Of a DNA stretch of 64,000 nucleotides, positions 9,140 to 18,968 are shown in pieces. The DNA is from an uncultured SAR86 cluster bacterium (lineage in GTDB: Bacteria > Pseudomonadota > Gammaproteobacteria > Magnimaribacterales > D2472): positions 86,962 to 150,961 of the forward strand of contig CACHWY010000003.1 of the NCBI GenBank assembly GCA_902583575.1, read 5' to 3'. A program made the position numbers and the translations under genes. How positions within the stretch are numbered: the first letter of the stretch is position 1; each line of letters starts with the position of its first letter. The notes below the pieces were generated by a model. The model searched no databases and had not been told where the DNA came from. It was given only the letters and a program-made list of their open reading frames with translations.

Positions 9140-9508
9140 ATGCTTATCTTATTATCATCTTTATATTTTGTTTACGGCTTCGTCCTTTTTTACACATATT
9201 TAAAAGGTTATAGCCTTTTAAGATACTTGCTAAAAAGAAAAAATATAAATGCCCTTTTGTCTATAGAATTTATATTTATCATACTCAGCTCTTTGATTGT
9301 TTTTACAAGTCAACCACTAAACTGGATTGTTGCTTTAATAATGTTCTCACATTTAATTGGAGTGTTTTGGATAATTACCAACCCTGATGGTTATTATAAT
9401 ATGGTTGAAGAAAGTAAAATTGATATCGATTCACTTGAAACAGCTTCAGCGATGATAGTCTTTGCTTATGGAATCTTTGTTTACTTTTCGTATACCTTTT
9501 TAAACTAA
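9140..9508 (+). CDS. hypothetical four-helix membrane protein
   Basis: 122 residues with four hydrophobic segments (about 2-20, 35-55, 60-80, 98-120) and few charged loops. It follows the quinone oxidoreductase by 19 bases, with a weak GAGG upstream. It ends one base before the convergent dehydrogenase gene. No family recognised. Confidence 0.6.
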   Translation: MLILLSSLYFVYGFVLFYTYLKGYSLLRYLLKRKNINALLSIEFIFIILSSLIVFTSQPLNWIVALIMFSHLIGVFWIITNPDGYYNMVEESKIDIDSLETASAMIVFAYGIFVYFSYTFLN

Positions 9509-9509
9509 T

Positions 9510-10385
9510 TTATATTAAACCTTTTATTCTTTTTAATAAGCTTGAGGTATCTAATCTGCCGCCACCTGCTTTTTGAATATCTTTATAATAATCATTTATA
9601 ACCTTTGTTATATCTATAGAAATATTATTTTTTTTAGCTTTTTTTAAAACAATATCGAGGTCTTTTCTCATTAAATCTACCGCAAATCCATGATCATATT
9701 CATCATTTATCATTGTTTCCCATCTATTTTCCATTTGCCAAGATTGAGCAGCACCTTTTGAGATAACTTCAATAACATCCTTCGTATTTAATCCAACTTC
9801 ATCTGAAAAATTAATACCTTCAGCAAGAGCCTGAATTAATCCTGCTATGCAAATTTGATTAACCATTTTAGTTAACTGGCCAGAGCCGCTCTCGCCCATA
9901 TATTTAATAAACTTTGAATAGGTGGCTATAATTTCTTTAACCTCTTTATATGATTCTTTATTACCACCAACCATCACTGATAACATGCCTGATTCTGCTC
10001 CTGCCTGGCCTCCTGATACTGGAGCATCTAAAAACATTACCTTTTTTAAATGTAGAGATTGGTTTAGTTCAATTGGTAATTCAGCAGAGGTTGTAGTGTG
10101 GTCAACCAATATTGTTTCAGGTTTTAAATGACTAAAAATTCCATCATTTCCATTAATGACATTGTTAACATCATTATCATTTCCAACACATAAAAATATT
10201 ACTTCTGAAGATTCAGCTAATTTAGAAAGTGATTCACAAACAGTACCATTATATTTTTTAGCCCAATCTTGAGATGTTTTTAAGGTTCTATTAAAAACTG
10301 ATACTTTATAACCTTTGGTGGTGAGATGCCCCGCCATAGGAAACCCCATTACTCCTAAACCAATAAAACCTAGGGCCTTTTGCAT
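9510..10385 (-). CDS. 3-hydroxyisobutyrate dehydrogenase-family oxidoreductase
   Basis: 291-residue beta-hydroxyacid dehydrogenase. Seen: the N-terminal cofactor motif GLGVMGFPMAGHL, the substrate motif DAPVSGGQAGAESG, and GESGSGQLTKMVNQ with the catalytic lysine. Family members oxidise 3-hydroxyisobutyrate, tartronate semialdehyde or similar acids. The exact substrate cannot be read from sequence. The gene ends one base from the convergent membrane-protein gene and lies 10 bases downstream of the nitronate-monooxygenase-like gene. Confidence 0.88.
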   Translation of the reverse strand: MQKALGFIGLGVMGFPMAGHLTTKGYKVSVFNRTLKTSQDWAKKYNGTVCESLSKLAESSEVIFLCVGNDNDVNNVINGNDGIFSHLKPETILVDHTTTSAELPIELNQSLHLKKVMFLDAPVSGGQAGAESGMLSVMVGGNKESYKEVKEIIATYSKFIKYMGESGSGQLTKMVNQICIAGLIQALAEGINFSDEVGLNTKDVIEVISKGAAQSWQMENRWETMINDEYDHGFAVDLMRKDLDIVLKKAKKNNISIDITKVINDYYKDIQKAGGGRLDTSSLLKRIKGLI

Positions 10386-10395
10386 ATAATATGAT

Positions 10396-11367
10396 TTACT
10401 TTATCTTTGATTTAAATTCCTCAAAGGCTAGTTCATACTCTGATTTTAATCTCCCAACAAGCTCTTCAACTGATGGCGAGTCTTCAATCAATCCGATTCC
10501 TTGACCTGAACCCCAAATATCTTTCCAAGCTTTAGAGTCAGTATTTCCTCCTGATCCAAAATTCATTGATGATTTATCTGCATCAGGTAAATTATCTGGA
10601 TCAAGACCAGCATTTGAAATTGAAGGCTTTAAATAATTTCCTAAAACCCCTGTAAATAATGAAGAGTAGACTATATCTGCTGCTGCGCTTTCTTCAAGCA
10701 TCTTTTTATATTCTGGCTCTGCGTTAGCTTCATGAGTTGCAATAAATCTTGTCCCCATATAAGCAAAATCTGCGCCCAATGCAATTGCAGAAGCAACAGA
10801 ATGACCATCTCCGATTGAACCAGATAAGATAACAGTTCCATCAAACCATTCTTTTACTTCTCTTAAAAGAGCAAAAGGAGATAAGGTACCTGCATGCCCC
10901 CCGGCTCCTGCGCAAACTAGTATTAATCCATCCACTCCTTGTTCTGCGGCTTTTTGCGCATGTCTAACACTAATAACATCATGATAAACAAGCCCCCCAT
11001 AACTATGAGCAGCCTCTACAACCTCTGAAGGGGGTCTTAAAGAAGTAATAATGATAGGAACTTCATGCTTCACACAGGTTTCCATATCATCCATCAATCT
11101 ATCATTAGAGCCATGGCAAATTTGATTTACAGCAAATGGTGCTACTTTTGCATCAGGATTTGCCTCTTTATATTCAGCAAGCTCAGTTTTAATTCTTGTC
11201 AGCCACTCATCTAAAACATGTTGAGGTCTTGCATTTAAAGCTGGAAATGAACCAATAATGCCCGCCTTGCATTGTGCTATTACTAAATCTGGGCCAGAAA
11301 CCAAAAACAGTGGCGCTCCTATTACAGGCATAGAAATATTCTCTTTTATATGTTTATGTATAGCCAC
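10396..11367 (-). CDS. nitronate monooxygenase-family flavoprotein
   Basis: 323-residue FMN-dependent TIM-barrel enzyme of the 2-nitropropane dioxygenase family. Seen: N-terminal MPVIGAPLFLVSGPDLV, the FMN region VCAGAGGHAGTLSPFALL, and SGSIGDGHSVASAIALGADFAYMGTRF. These enzymes detoxify alkyl nitronates, although many members have other flavin-dependent roles. The start ATG is preceded by AAGGAG. Confidence 0.88.
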   Translation of the reverse strand: MAIHKHIKENISMPVIGAPLFLVSGPDLVIAQCKAGIIGSFPALNARPQHVLDEWLTRIKTELAEYKEANPDAKVAPFAVNQICHGSNDRLMDDMETCVKHEVPIIITSLRPPSEVVEAAHSYGGLVYHDVISVRHAQKAAEQGVDGLILVCAGAGGHAGTLSPFALLREVKEWFDGTVILSGSIGDGHSVASAIALGADFAYMGTRFIATHEANAEPEYKKMLEESAAADIVYSSLFTGVLGNYLKPSISNAGLDPDNLPDADKSSMNFGSGGNTDSKAWKDIWGSGQGIGLIEDSPSVEELVGRLKSEYELAFEEFKSKIK

Positions 11368-11391
11368 TTGCTACTCCTTATATTTTAAATT

Positions 11392-12708
11392 CTAATTATA
11401 TTGTTTTGGGTAATCATCTACTAGATATACGAATGCTTTTACTCCTTTATCTAATGCCGAATCATCAACATAAAAATAAGGAGAATGATTCCCTGCAGCC
11501 CCTGTTCTTTCCCCAAAATTTTTTGATTCAAGACCAATGCCTGGCTTGTTAACTCCTAGCCAAAAATACATCCCAGGAATCTCTTGAGAAAAATATGAAA
11601 AATCTTCAGCGCCGGTTACAGGAATATTAGACTCATAGAATCTTCCTGGTGATGCTTTCATTAAAGAAGGTTTCATAGCCTCAACAAGTTGTATATTGTT
11701 ATATGTAACAGGAAAAAATCCGCCAACATCAAATTCTACGGTGATATCAGTTCCTGTTCCTGTTGCAACTCCTCTAGCAATTTGTTCAATTTCTTCATAT
11801 ATTTCTTTTCTTAAATCTGGATCAAATGTCCTAATAGTTCCCATAATTAAAGAATCTTCTGGAATAATATTACCTCTAGTTCCAGCCTCAACCATTCCTA
11901 CAGATACTACGGCTGGATTATTAATAATATTTATTCTCCTACTGACAACTGTGTTTAGTGATTCAATTAATTCAGCTGTTGCCATAATTGGATCAATACC
12001 TGCCCAAGGAGTAGAGCCATGAGTCTGAACACCCTTAATTTTTATCCTATAAGTAGAAGCTGCAGCCATTGCTGGACCTGATTTAACTGATAAAACTCCA
12101 TTTGGGATATTAGTTACATGAAGTCCAAAAATTACTTCGGGTTTATATTTTTCAAAAATGCCTTCAGCTAACATCATTTTTGCGCCACCGCCTTCATCTT
12201 CTGGGGGGCCTTCTTCTGCAGGCTGAAATATCAACATAATATTACCTCTTATCTTTGACTTATTTTTAGCTAAGAATTCAGCTACTCCCATCAATATTGC
12301 AACATGAGCATCATGACCACATGCATGCATTACTCCGACATCATTACCTAGATAAGTTGTCCTTACTTTTGAAGCAAAAGGCAGTCCTGTTTTTTCTTCA
12401 ACTGGTAGCGCATCCATGTCAGCTCTTAAAGCAATTGTTGGGCCCGGCATTCCACCTTTAATTAATCCTACAACGCCTGTATAAGCGATTTTAGTTTCAA
12501 CCTGAATTCCAAGTGAAACAAGATGATCTTCAATTTTTTTTGAAGTTCTAAACTCTCTGTTTCCTAGCTCTGGATACTGATGAATATCATGCCTCCAATC
12601 AACAACCTTTTTCATAAGTGGTATTAATTCTTTATCTAATGAAGTTTTAAGATCGGCATCTATTTCAAAAGTTGCTACTAAAGAAATAAATAAAATAATA
12701 TATTTCAT
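11392..12708 (-). CDS. secreted M20-family amidohydrolase
   Basis: 438 residues. A short hydrophobic N-terminus (MKYIILFISLVATFEIDA) suggests export to the periplasm. The M20D peptidase/aminoacylase fold is shown by WRHDIHQYPELGNRE, ALRADMDALPV, HACGHDAHVAIL and FQPAEEGP, which supply the dimetal ligands and the catalytic glutamate. The family includes hippurate, N-acetyl-amino-acid and IAA-conjugate hydrolases. The specific substrate is unknown. Confidence 0.88.
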   Translation of the reverse strand: MKYIILFISLVATFEIDADLKTSLDKELIPLMKKVVDWRHDIHQYPELGNREFRTSKKIEDHLVSLGIQVETKIAYTGVVGLIKGGMPGPTIALRADMDALPVEEKTGLPFASKVRTTYLGNDVGVMHACGHDAHVAILMGVAEFLAKNKSKIRGNIMLIFQPAEEGPPEDEGGGAKMMLAEGIFEKYKPEVIFGLHVTNIPNGVLSVKSGPAMAAASTYRIKIKGVQTHGSTPWAGIDPIMATAELIESLNTVVSRRINIINNPAVVSVGMVEAGTRGNIIPEDSLIMGTIRTFDPDLRKEIYEEIEQIARGVATGTGTDITVEFDVGGFFPVTYNNIQLVEAMKPSLMKASPGRFYESNIPVTGAEDFSYFSQEIPGMYFWLGVNKPGIGLESKNFGERTGAAGNHSPYFYVDDSALDKGVKAFVYLVDDYPKQYN

Positions 12709-12798
12709 ATTTTGATTATAAATAATTAATATTTTAATTTATATATAAAATATTTTTTAAATTAGCCTAATATTTAAATTGTTTTGATAAGATAAGCT

Positions 12799-13491
12799 AT
12801 GAGATATTATTTATTAATATCATTTTTGATTTTATTTTCTTTAAATTCTTTTTCTGAAGAAGGTGATAAAGAAAATCCATCAGAATTTGATTATTCTTCG
12901 ATAAGTATTAATTTAATTCAAACTGATCAAACAGCTATTGGCGCCAAGCTTTCTCTTCCTTTGCCTGGAGGACTTTATATAGTTTTAGAAAGAAGGGCTG
13001 AGGGCGTTGATACATCAAATGACTCTTACGATAGAATAATCAATGCTGCAAGGATTGGTGTCCATGCTGGAATAGGCGATCTATTTAGCTCAATATCGTC
13101 AAAAGGATTTAAGTTATCTGTTAAGAATATTTTTGATGTCTATGCTGAACTTGGTTTAAAAAGTACAGCATATGAAAGTGATATAAATTCGTTCTCAGAA
13201 GATGACTCTCAAGCAAATATAATTACAGGCATTAGGTTTGGAAATGCTTCTGGTTTGGAAGGTAAATTATTCTTAGATTTTTCTAAAGATGCTGGACTTA
13301 AAATCAAAGAATGCCCATCTGGACAGGTATGCACTGAAGTAATTGAATATGAATTAGATAAAGAAACTGATCAAAAATTTGGTGTGGGTATGTTATATAA
13401 CATTAATAAGAGAAGTGCTATTTCATTAGAAATGTCATCTAGTAAAATATTTGATAGCGCAATAAAAATTGGTTATCAATTTAATTTCTAA
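12799..13491 (+). CDS. secreted beta-strand-rich protein, probable outer-membrane barrel
   Basis: 230 residues with a clear signal peptide (MRYYLLISFLILFSLNSFS). Alternating hydrophobic/polar segments follow and the C-terminus is IKIGYQFNF, the terminal-aromatic pattern of outer-membrane beta-barrels. Family not recognised. It is divergent from the amidohydrolase and overlaps the convergent Cys-rich gene by four bases. Confidence 0.6.
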   Translation: MRYYLLISFLILFSLNSFSEEGDKENPSEFDYSSISINLIQTDQTAIGAKLSLPLPGGLYIVLERRAEGVDTSNDSYDRIINAARIGVHAGIGDLFSSISSKGFKLSVKNIFDVYAELGLKSTAYESDINSFSEDDSQANIITGIRFGNASGLEGKLFLDFSKDAGLKIKECPSGQVCTEVIEYELDKETDQKFGVGMLYNINKRSAISLEMSSSKIFDSAIKIGYQFNF

Positions 13492-13679
13492 ATACTACAA
13501 CTCATATCTTCACCACAACAAAGCGGTGATTTAATTTTTCCACATCCTTCAGGGCATTCTGCTATTTGAACAGTAGAACCATCTTCAAGCTCTAAAGATC
13601 CATTAACTAAGTCTGTATCACAATTCCCACAATTGGTTTTAACTGACATGCCACAAGAGCTACATTCATATTTAGCCAT
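13488..13679 (-). CDS. small Cys-rich zinc-ribbon-like protein
   Basis: 63 residues with paired cysteines: YECSSCGMSV, NCGNCDTD, ECPEGCGKIK and LCCGEDMSC. This spacing suggests one or two zinc sites. I chose the internal ATG at 13679 because it follows the upstream stop by two bases and starts directly before the first CxxC. The longer upstream reading overlaps the Bax-inhibitor gene in another frame. Function unknown. Confidence 0.75.
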   Translation of the reverse strand: MAKYECSSCGMSVKTNCGNCDTDLVNGSLELEDGSTVQIAECPEGCGKIKSPLCCGEDMSCSI

Positions 13680-13681
13680 TT

Positions 13682-14539
13682 TTAATCTCCCATTGCTTCT
13701 AAAATATCTAGCAATAGATTTATGATATCTAAATATAAAATAAATGCCATTCTCATGGCTGTTCCCCAATCATTTGAGCCTAATTCTTGCATTCTTATAA
13801 GGTTAAAATCATAAAGTAAAAATAATGAGAATAGCAATGATCCAAAAATTGCTGCTGCTCTTATTGTATTTCGACTAAAATCTTTAACAAAACGTGCAAT
13901 ATGAAAAACTATTAAGCCAAATAAAGACAGGCAAAGCGTTGCCCCAAAAATGTCATTTTGAGAAAAAGAATAAAAATCGCCATATCCTATAAAACCAGTA
14001 AGAAGTGTAACAAAAAATACAATTTTTAAAGCTGTAAATCCATCATTTTCATCCATTTCTAGCATTATGATAGCTAATAAGGGACCAAAACTTGCACTGC
14101 ATAAAGTAAAAATTGTCATTCCAATCCATATATTTGAGCTAAAAAAATTTACTAACACTAAAGTGATCCATAAAGCGATCATATTGAAAAAGAATAAGCT
14201 AGCAACCTTCCAAGCGCCTTCTGTATCATGGGAATAGCCCTCTTTAAGAAGTTTAATTACTTCGTCTTGATCTTTTACTTCTTTAATAAGAGCTTTATTA
14301 TTTTTTTCATACAATACCATTTTCTTTGGGAAGGTATCTTTTGGTTTTAGATATGGAATAAGATCTAACTTTCCTTTTAAATTAACTGAACCTTTAAAAG
14401 AAATTCCAAAAAAAGTTGTATTATTTTCATATGCTTTTTTTGCTCTGAAGAGAAAATAAAAACATGTTGCTAAAATTACAATTATCTGGCCGGATAAAAT
14501 AAATAAAGTCTTGAAAAGTAAAGTGGTTTCTATAAACAT
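13682..14539 (-). CDS. Bax inhibitor-1/YccA-like membrane protein
   Basis: 285 residues. The N-terminal part has one membrane helix and a soluble stretch (about 40-105). Six or seven hydrophobic helices of the BI-1 family follow, ending with the family signature AFILYLDIINLLLDILEAMGD. YDFN in the penultimate loop also fits. BI-1 proteins act as membrane pH/calcium leak channels or interact with FtsH. The long N-terminal soluble insertion is unusual for YccA. Confidence 0.75.
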   Translation of the reverse strand: MFIETTLLFKTLFILSGQIIVILATCFYFLFRAKKAYENNTTFFGISFKGSVNLKGKLDLIPYLKPKDTFPKKMVLYEKNNKALIKEVKDQDEVIKLLKEGYSHDTEGAWKVASLFFFNMIALWITLVLVNFFSSNIWIGMTIFTLCSASFGPLLAIIMLEMDENDGFTALKIVFFVTLLTGFIGYGDFYSFSQNDIFGATLCLSLFGLIVFHIARFVKDFSRNTIRAAAIFGSLLFSLFLLYDFNLIRMQELGSNDWGTAMRMAFILYLDIINLLLDILEAMGD

Positions 14540-14584
14540 TTACAAACAATACCACAATATGTGTTTTTTTAATTTATACCTATA

Positions 14585-15088
14585 TTATTTTCTAAAATAA
14601 GCCACCGAACCTGTTCCCGAGTCATAATTTCCTATTTCTTTAAAGCCGAAGTTAGTATGAAAATCGATTGAAATTTTATTTAATGGCTTGGTATTAACTT
14701 CGCAACATAATGGCATGTTCTCTTCCATTGCTATTGATTCTATATATTGATATAAATTTAATCCTATTCCTTTTCGTCTAAAAGCATCTTTTATTACAAC
14801 TCTATCAATATATAAAAATTTAGTTTCATTTTTTGAGAAAAATTTATAATTTAATGAGTTATATGATGACCCCTCTCTAAAGCAGACAATAAAGCCAACA
14901 GTTTCATTATCTATTAAAACAAAAAGATTTTTTGATGATATGGTTAATAAATACTTAAGGTGCTCTATTGAATCTAGGCTTCCTACTTCAGGTGTATTTA
15001 ATTGATTTAGATCATAAATAGAATTTAAAAAGTCATCATCTGGTTCTTCAGGAAATTCTTCTATATTGAATCTAAAGTCTGATTTCAC
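14585..15088 (-). CDS. GNAT-family N-acetyltransferase
   Basis: 167 residues with the acetyl-CoA binding motif VVIKDAFRRKGIGLNLYQYIE (motif A, R/QxxGxG/A as RRKGIG) and a C-terminal NFGFKEIG typical of the fold. The acetyl acceptor is unknown. It lies nine bases downstream of the crotonase-family gene. Confidence 0.85.
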   Translation of the reverse strand: MKSDFRFNIEEFPEEPDDDFLNSIYDLNQLNTPEVGSLDSIEHLKYLLTISSKNLFVLIDNETVGFIVCFREGSSYNSLNYKFFSKNETKFLYIDRVVIKDAFRRKGIGLNLYQYIESIAMEENMPLCCEVNTKPLNKISIDFHTNFGFKEIGNYDSGTGSVAYFRK

Positions 15089-15097
15089 AAATTAGAA

Positions 15098-15790
15098 TTA
15101 TTTTCCTAGCTGAGCTTCTTTAATAGCATCATTTATTTTTTTCATGGGCTCTGCAATTAAAAGCTCTTTTGTTATAGAGTAACTCGGGTGGCCCATAGTG
15201 GATAGGTATTTAGCCTTCTCCATGGCTGCATCAGCTAAAGAATCCTCATCGACAATTTCATCAATAATTCCTGCCTCTTGAGCGCCTTCCATGCTAAACA
15301 TTTCAGCGCCTAAAATTGATCTATATTTATATGCCTGGCTAACCCTAAACTTTATAAGTTCTAATATTGGAATTGGTATTACCATATTAGTTATCATCTC
15401 ATTTGCGCCAATCTTATATTCACCTTTAACTCCAATTCTATAATCACAACAACAAAGCAAAAATGTTCCTAGCGCAATTCCGTGGCCTGAGCAGGCAGCT
15501 ATAACAGGTCTTGGAAAAGAAAAAAGTCTAGCTAATAATAAAAATGCTTTCTCAGACATATCTTTGATTAATTCCATATCTCCTGACTGAATTGTTTTCA
15601 AATCTAAACCACCTGAAAATATCCCCTGCCTACCAGAAATAATCAAGGCGCCTTCTTCCGTTGGGATTTGATCCAAGCAATCATTAACTTGAGTACTCAT
15701 TTCAGCAGAAAAGACATTTGCCTTTCCGTCATCTAAAGTAATGATTGATATATTTCCATCTTTTTTTAGAGTAGCTATTTTTTCTGACAT
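15098..15790 (-). CDS. crotonase-family enoyl-CoA hydratase/isomerase
   Basis: 230 residues. Seen: FSGGLDLKTI with the oxyanion-hole glycine region, and AACSGHGIALGTFLLCCCDYRIG. One of the two catalytic glutamates of classical enoyl-CoA hydratase is not at its usual place, so isomerase or another crotonase chemistry is possible. Short for the family, but both CoA-binding segments are present. Confidence 0.85.
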   Translation of the reverse strand: MSEKIATLKKDGNISIITLDDGKANVFSAEMSTQVNDCLDQIPTEEGALIISGRQGIFSGGLDLKTIQSGDMELIKDMSEKAFLLLARLFSFPRPVIAACSGHGIALGTFLLCCCDYRIGVKGEYKIGANEMITNMVIPIPILELIKFRVSQAYKYRSILGAEMFSMEGAQEAGIIDEIVDEDSLADAAMEKAKYLSTMGHPSYSITKELLIAEPMKKINDAIKEAQLGK

Positions 15791-15824
15791 AATATAAATA
15801 ATTGTTTAAACAGGAAATTTTATC

Positions 15825-17651
15825 ATGATAAAGAAAATACTTAAGCACTCGTTAAGATTTTTAGCAATTGTAATTGGTGTTATATCTTTATATTTAGTAA
15901 ATCTATTTTTAATGAAGCCCATCTCAATAGATCACTACTTGGGAAAAGAATTGATTTTGGGTCTTGTGGACTCACCTGAAGCATTAACTTATATAGGAAT
16001 ATTTGATAGATATAATTGGATAACAAAACATAATTCTAGGCTTTCTATTCCAGAAGAGGATGATTTAGAAAATGATATTAAGGAAATAGAAAAAGGAATT
16101 AAAACTCTTTATAAATATAAAGATTCAGGCCTGTCAGATATCCAGAGGAATACTAAAGAAATTGCTATATTTGATTGGGAAAACAATCTAGAGGAACTTA
16201 AAAAATACCCATACCATGACTATCCGTTAAATCAAATTGGTGGAACACATCTTAATACAATAGAGTTTATGAATAGCATGCATCCTGTTAGAAAATATTC
16301 TGAAGCAAAAGATTTTATTAGTAGAGTTGACTTAATTAAAGATGTCTATGAAGGGACATTAAAAGATCTTGAGAAACAAGCAGCTATAGGCATCTTCCCT
16401 CCAGAATTTGTATTTGATCATGTCATAACTCAACTTAATGAATTTATTAATTATTCGCATTCTGAACATCCTTTATATTCTGAGTTTATGAAGAAAGTTA
16501 AAGAGTTAGATTTAAGCGTTGAAGAAGAAAGTTATCTTGACAGTGAAATTAAAAGAGCAATAGATGAAAGTGTGACCCCAGGTTTTATGCTTCTCAATGA
16601 ATTTATGCTTAAGACGCAAAAATATGCGAACAAAAATCATGGTATATGGTCCCAACCAGATGGTGATGAATATTACAAACTTCGAATTAGATCTTACACC
16701 ACTACAGATTATTCTCCTGAAAAAATACATCAGATGGGTCTAAGTGAAGTAGCTAGAATCTCAAAAAGGATGAGAGATATTTTAACAACATTGGGTTATG
16801 ACGAAAATAAAACAACTGGTGAGCTTATGAATGAGCTTAATGAAAATCCTGATTTTTTATATGCCGATACATCTGATAGAAAAGAAATAGTTGTTAATGA
16901 TTATATGGAAATGGTCAATGAGGCTATAGAAGTTATGACTGATTACTTTCATACGATGCCAAAATCAGAGGTTGTGGTTAAAGCTGTTCCAGAATATTCT
17001 GAAGCTACTCAAGCTGGAGGATATTATCAAGCGCCCGCACTTGATGGAAGTAGACCAGGAGTATTCTACGCAAATCTTTATGATATAAAACAAACCCCAA
17101 CTTATAGCATGAGAACCTTGGCATATCATGAGGCAACTCCAGGCCATCACCACCAAATAGCACATTCGTTAGAAAATGAGGATCTGACTTTATATAGAAG
17201 ATTTGGTTACGGCACATCTGCTTTCTCGGAAGGGTGGGCTTTATATGCTGAAAGACTAGCGCTTGAAGTTGGCCTAGCTGAAAATCCTTATGACGAGCTT
17301 GGCATTCTCCAAAGCGAACTATTTAGATCTGTTAGATTAGTGGTGGATACTGGGATGCACTATAAAAGATGGACTCGAGAAGAAGCAATGAATTATATGA
17401 AATCAATTACGGGGATGTCAGATACTGAGGTCAGGGTTGAGATCGAAAGATATATTGTTTGGCCAGGACAAGCATTAAGTTATAAAGTTGGGATGATAAA
17501 GGTGTTAGAACTTAGAGAAAAAGCAAAGCAGGAATTAGGTGATCAATTTAATATTAAAGATTTTCATTCTGCTGTCTTAGATCATGGAAATCCACCATTA
17601 TTTATCGTTGAAAAAATGATAGATAAAATGATAAGTGATGCTAAGAGTTAA
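15825..17651 (+). CDS. DUF885-family membrane-anchored metallopeptidase-like protein
   Basis: 608 residues. One N-terminal membrane helix (about 8-29) precedes a long soluble domain, probably periplasmic. DUF885 features are the zinc-site-like LAYHEATPGHHHQIA (HExxxxHH variant) and, downstream, FSEGWALYAERLALEVG with a conserved glutamate, as in gluzincin-like folds. Family members are thought to be peptidases but are poorly characterised. The gene ends inside the convergent acyltransferase gene by four bases. Confidence 0.85.
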   Translation: MIKKILKHSLRFLAIVIGVISLYLVNLFLMKPISIDHYLGKELILGLVDSPEALTYIGIFDRYNWITKHNSRLSIPEEDDLENDIKEIEKGIKTLYKYKDSGLSDIQRNTKEIAIFDWENNLEELKKYPYHDYPLNQIGGTHLNTIEFMNSMHPVRKYSEAKDFISRVDLIKDVYEGTLKDLEKQAAIGIFPPEFVFDHVITQLNEFINYSHSEHPLYSEFMKKVKELDLSVEEESYLDSEIKRAIDESVTPGFMLLNEFMLKTQKYANKNHGIWSQPDGDEYYKLRIRSYTTTDYSPEKIHQMGLSEVARISKRMRDILTTLGYDENKTTGELMNELNENPDFLYADTSDRKEIVVNDYMEMVNEAIEVMTDYFHTMPKSEVVVKAVPEYSEATQAGGYYQAPALDGSRPGVFYANLYDIKQTPTYSMRTLAYHEATPGHHHQIAHSLENEDLTLYRRFGYGTSAFSEGWALYAERLALEVGLAENPYDELGILQSELFRSVRLVVDTGMHYKRWTREEAMNYMKSITGMSDTEVRVEIERYIVWPGQALSYKVGMIKVLELREKAKQELGDQFNIKDFHSAVLDHGNPPLFIVEKMIDKMISDAKS

Positions 17652-18253
17652 AAGTTTTCAGGGTGTCTTGGTGTAAAAGCACGAAAATAATCTTTTAAAT
17701 CTTTTAAATCTTTCTCCTGCTCGCCACTTAGCTTAAATATCTCCCCAAGCAATATTTCTTTCTTTGCAAAATCTAAAGAAACTGGAATTATTTTTGCATT
17801 TATTTCTTTTGCAATCCTTAGAAATCCTGTTTTCCATTTTACAACCTTTGATCTGGTTCCTTCTGGAGCCATTCCAATTAATGAGAACTCTATATTCTTA
17901 ATTTTTTTAATTGCATCTCCTATTGCTCCACCTGGGTTTGCTCTATTTACAGGAATACCGCCCATATATTTTAAAAAAGCCCCTAAACCAAAATATCGAA
18001 ATATTGTATGCTTTCCAAAAAAAGAAATTCTTGCATCTAGTCCTGCTAAAGCCGCCATTCCAAGAATACCATCCCAGTTTGATGTGTGTGGGGCCACAAC
18101 TATAACTATCCTTTGATTCTTATACTCTTCTTTAATTTTACCAGTTACTTTCCAACCCAATGACGATAGAACAAATCTCCCAAGCCATTGAACTGACTTA
18201 GGTCTATTTGCCCTAAAACTTTTTGATATTTGTGAATTTGAAACGCTTTTCAT
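17648..18253 (-). CDS. PlsC-family lysophospholipid acyltransferase
   Basis: 201 residues of the 1-acylglycerol-3-phosphate acyltransferase-like fold. Block I is VAPHTSNWDGILG, a histidine-containing variant of NHxxxxD. Block III is GMAPEGTRSKV. Block IV proline is in KIIPVSLD. The acyl acceptor is uncertain, and the short form without membrane helices resembles YihG/PlsC2-type or ornithine-lipid relatives. Confidence 0.85.
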   Translation of the reverse strand: MKSVSNSQISKSFRANRPKSVQWLGRFVLSSLGWKVTGKIKEEYKNQRIVIVVAPHTSNWDGILGMAALAGLDARISFFGKHTIFRYFGLGAFLKYMGGIPVNRANPGGAIGDAIKKIKNIEFSLIGMAPEGTRSKVVKWKTGFLRIAKEINAKIIPVSLDFAKKEILLGEIFKLSGEQEKDLKDLKDYFRAFTPRHPENF

Positions 18254-18260
18254 AGTAATG

Positions 18261-18950
18261 TCATCTTGAATTCATTTTATCTTTTATAAAATAAGGTAAA
18301 TATATTAAGTAGCATACGATAACTGCAAGCAAATATATATCAATCATATGATATGGGGCTTCACGCATCCATTCTGTTACGTTAAATCCTGGAGGTTTTT
18401 CAAACACATACCAGTAATTCGCTGGAGGCCCTAATAGATAATTTATCGGATACATTAGAAGCAATAAAATTGATAGGAATATTAATATTCTATGAACATC
18501 TTTTAATTGAGGTCTTTGATCCTCAACAATCATTGCATATGTAACGCCCAATAAGATCATAGAGTGTCCTATCATGTGTCTTAAATAATCAATATGTGGG
18601 AATGAATATAGAACGTCTGGGGTTAATATAGCCATTCCAGCTCCAGATATGCCTGCAAAATAAGCAAATAAAAAGAACTCCCTTTTTTTAGTTATAAAAT
18701 AAAGAATTATTGATGCAGAAGAAAAATCACAAAGATGCAGCGGCAAGCCTAGTTTCCAATTATCCATAATACCTTCTCGATAAAAATCCATACCTTGATT
18801 AATTAGAATTAATGAAATGATTGTCATTATTAAAACTTGTTTCGGGGCATCATTTTTATTAACAAACAATCTAGGTAAAAAAATAATAATAAAAATACAT
18901 ATTAATGTAATGAAAATATGCGAGGGACTCGAAAGATTAAAATCGATCAT
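18261..18950 (-). CDS. YwaF/TIGR02206-type integral membrane protein
   Basis: 229 residues with about seven membrane helices. Family features are WKLGLPLHLCDFSS in the second loop, then DYLRHMIGHSMILLGVTYA, and NYLLGPPANYWYV. Function of the family is unknown. It is in the same direction as the acyltransferase with a seven-base gap. Confidence 0.75.
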   Translation of the reverse strand: MIDFNLSSPSHIFITLICIFIIIFLPRLFVNKNDAPKQVLIMTIISLILINQGMDFYREGIMDNWKLGLPLHLCDFSSASIILYFITKKREFFLFAYFAGISGAGMAILTPDVLYSFPHIDYLRHMIGHSMILLGVTYAMIVEDQRPQLKDVHRILIFLSILLLLMYPINYLLGPPANYWYVFEKPPGFNVTEWMREAPYHMIDIYLLAVIVCYLIYLPYFIKDKMNSR

Positions 18951-18968
18951 TTATTTACTAAAAGTAAC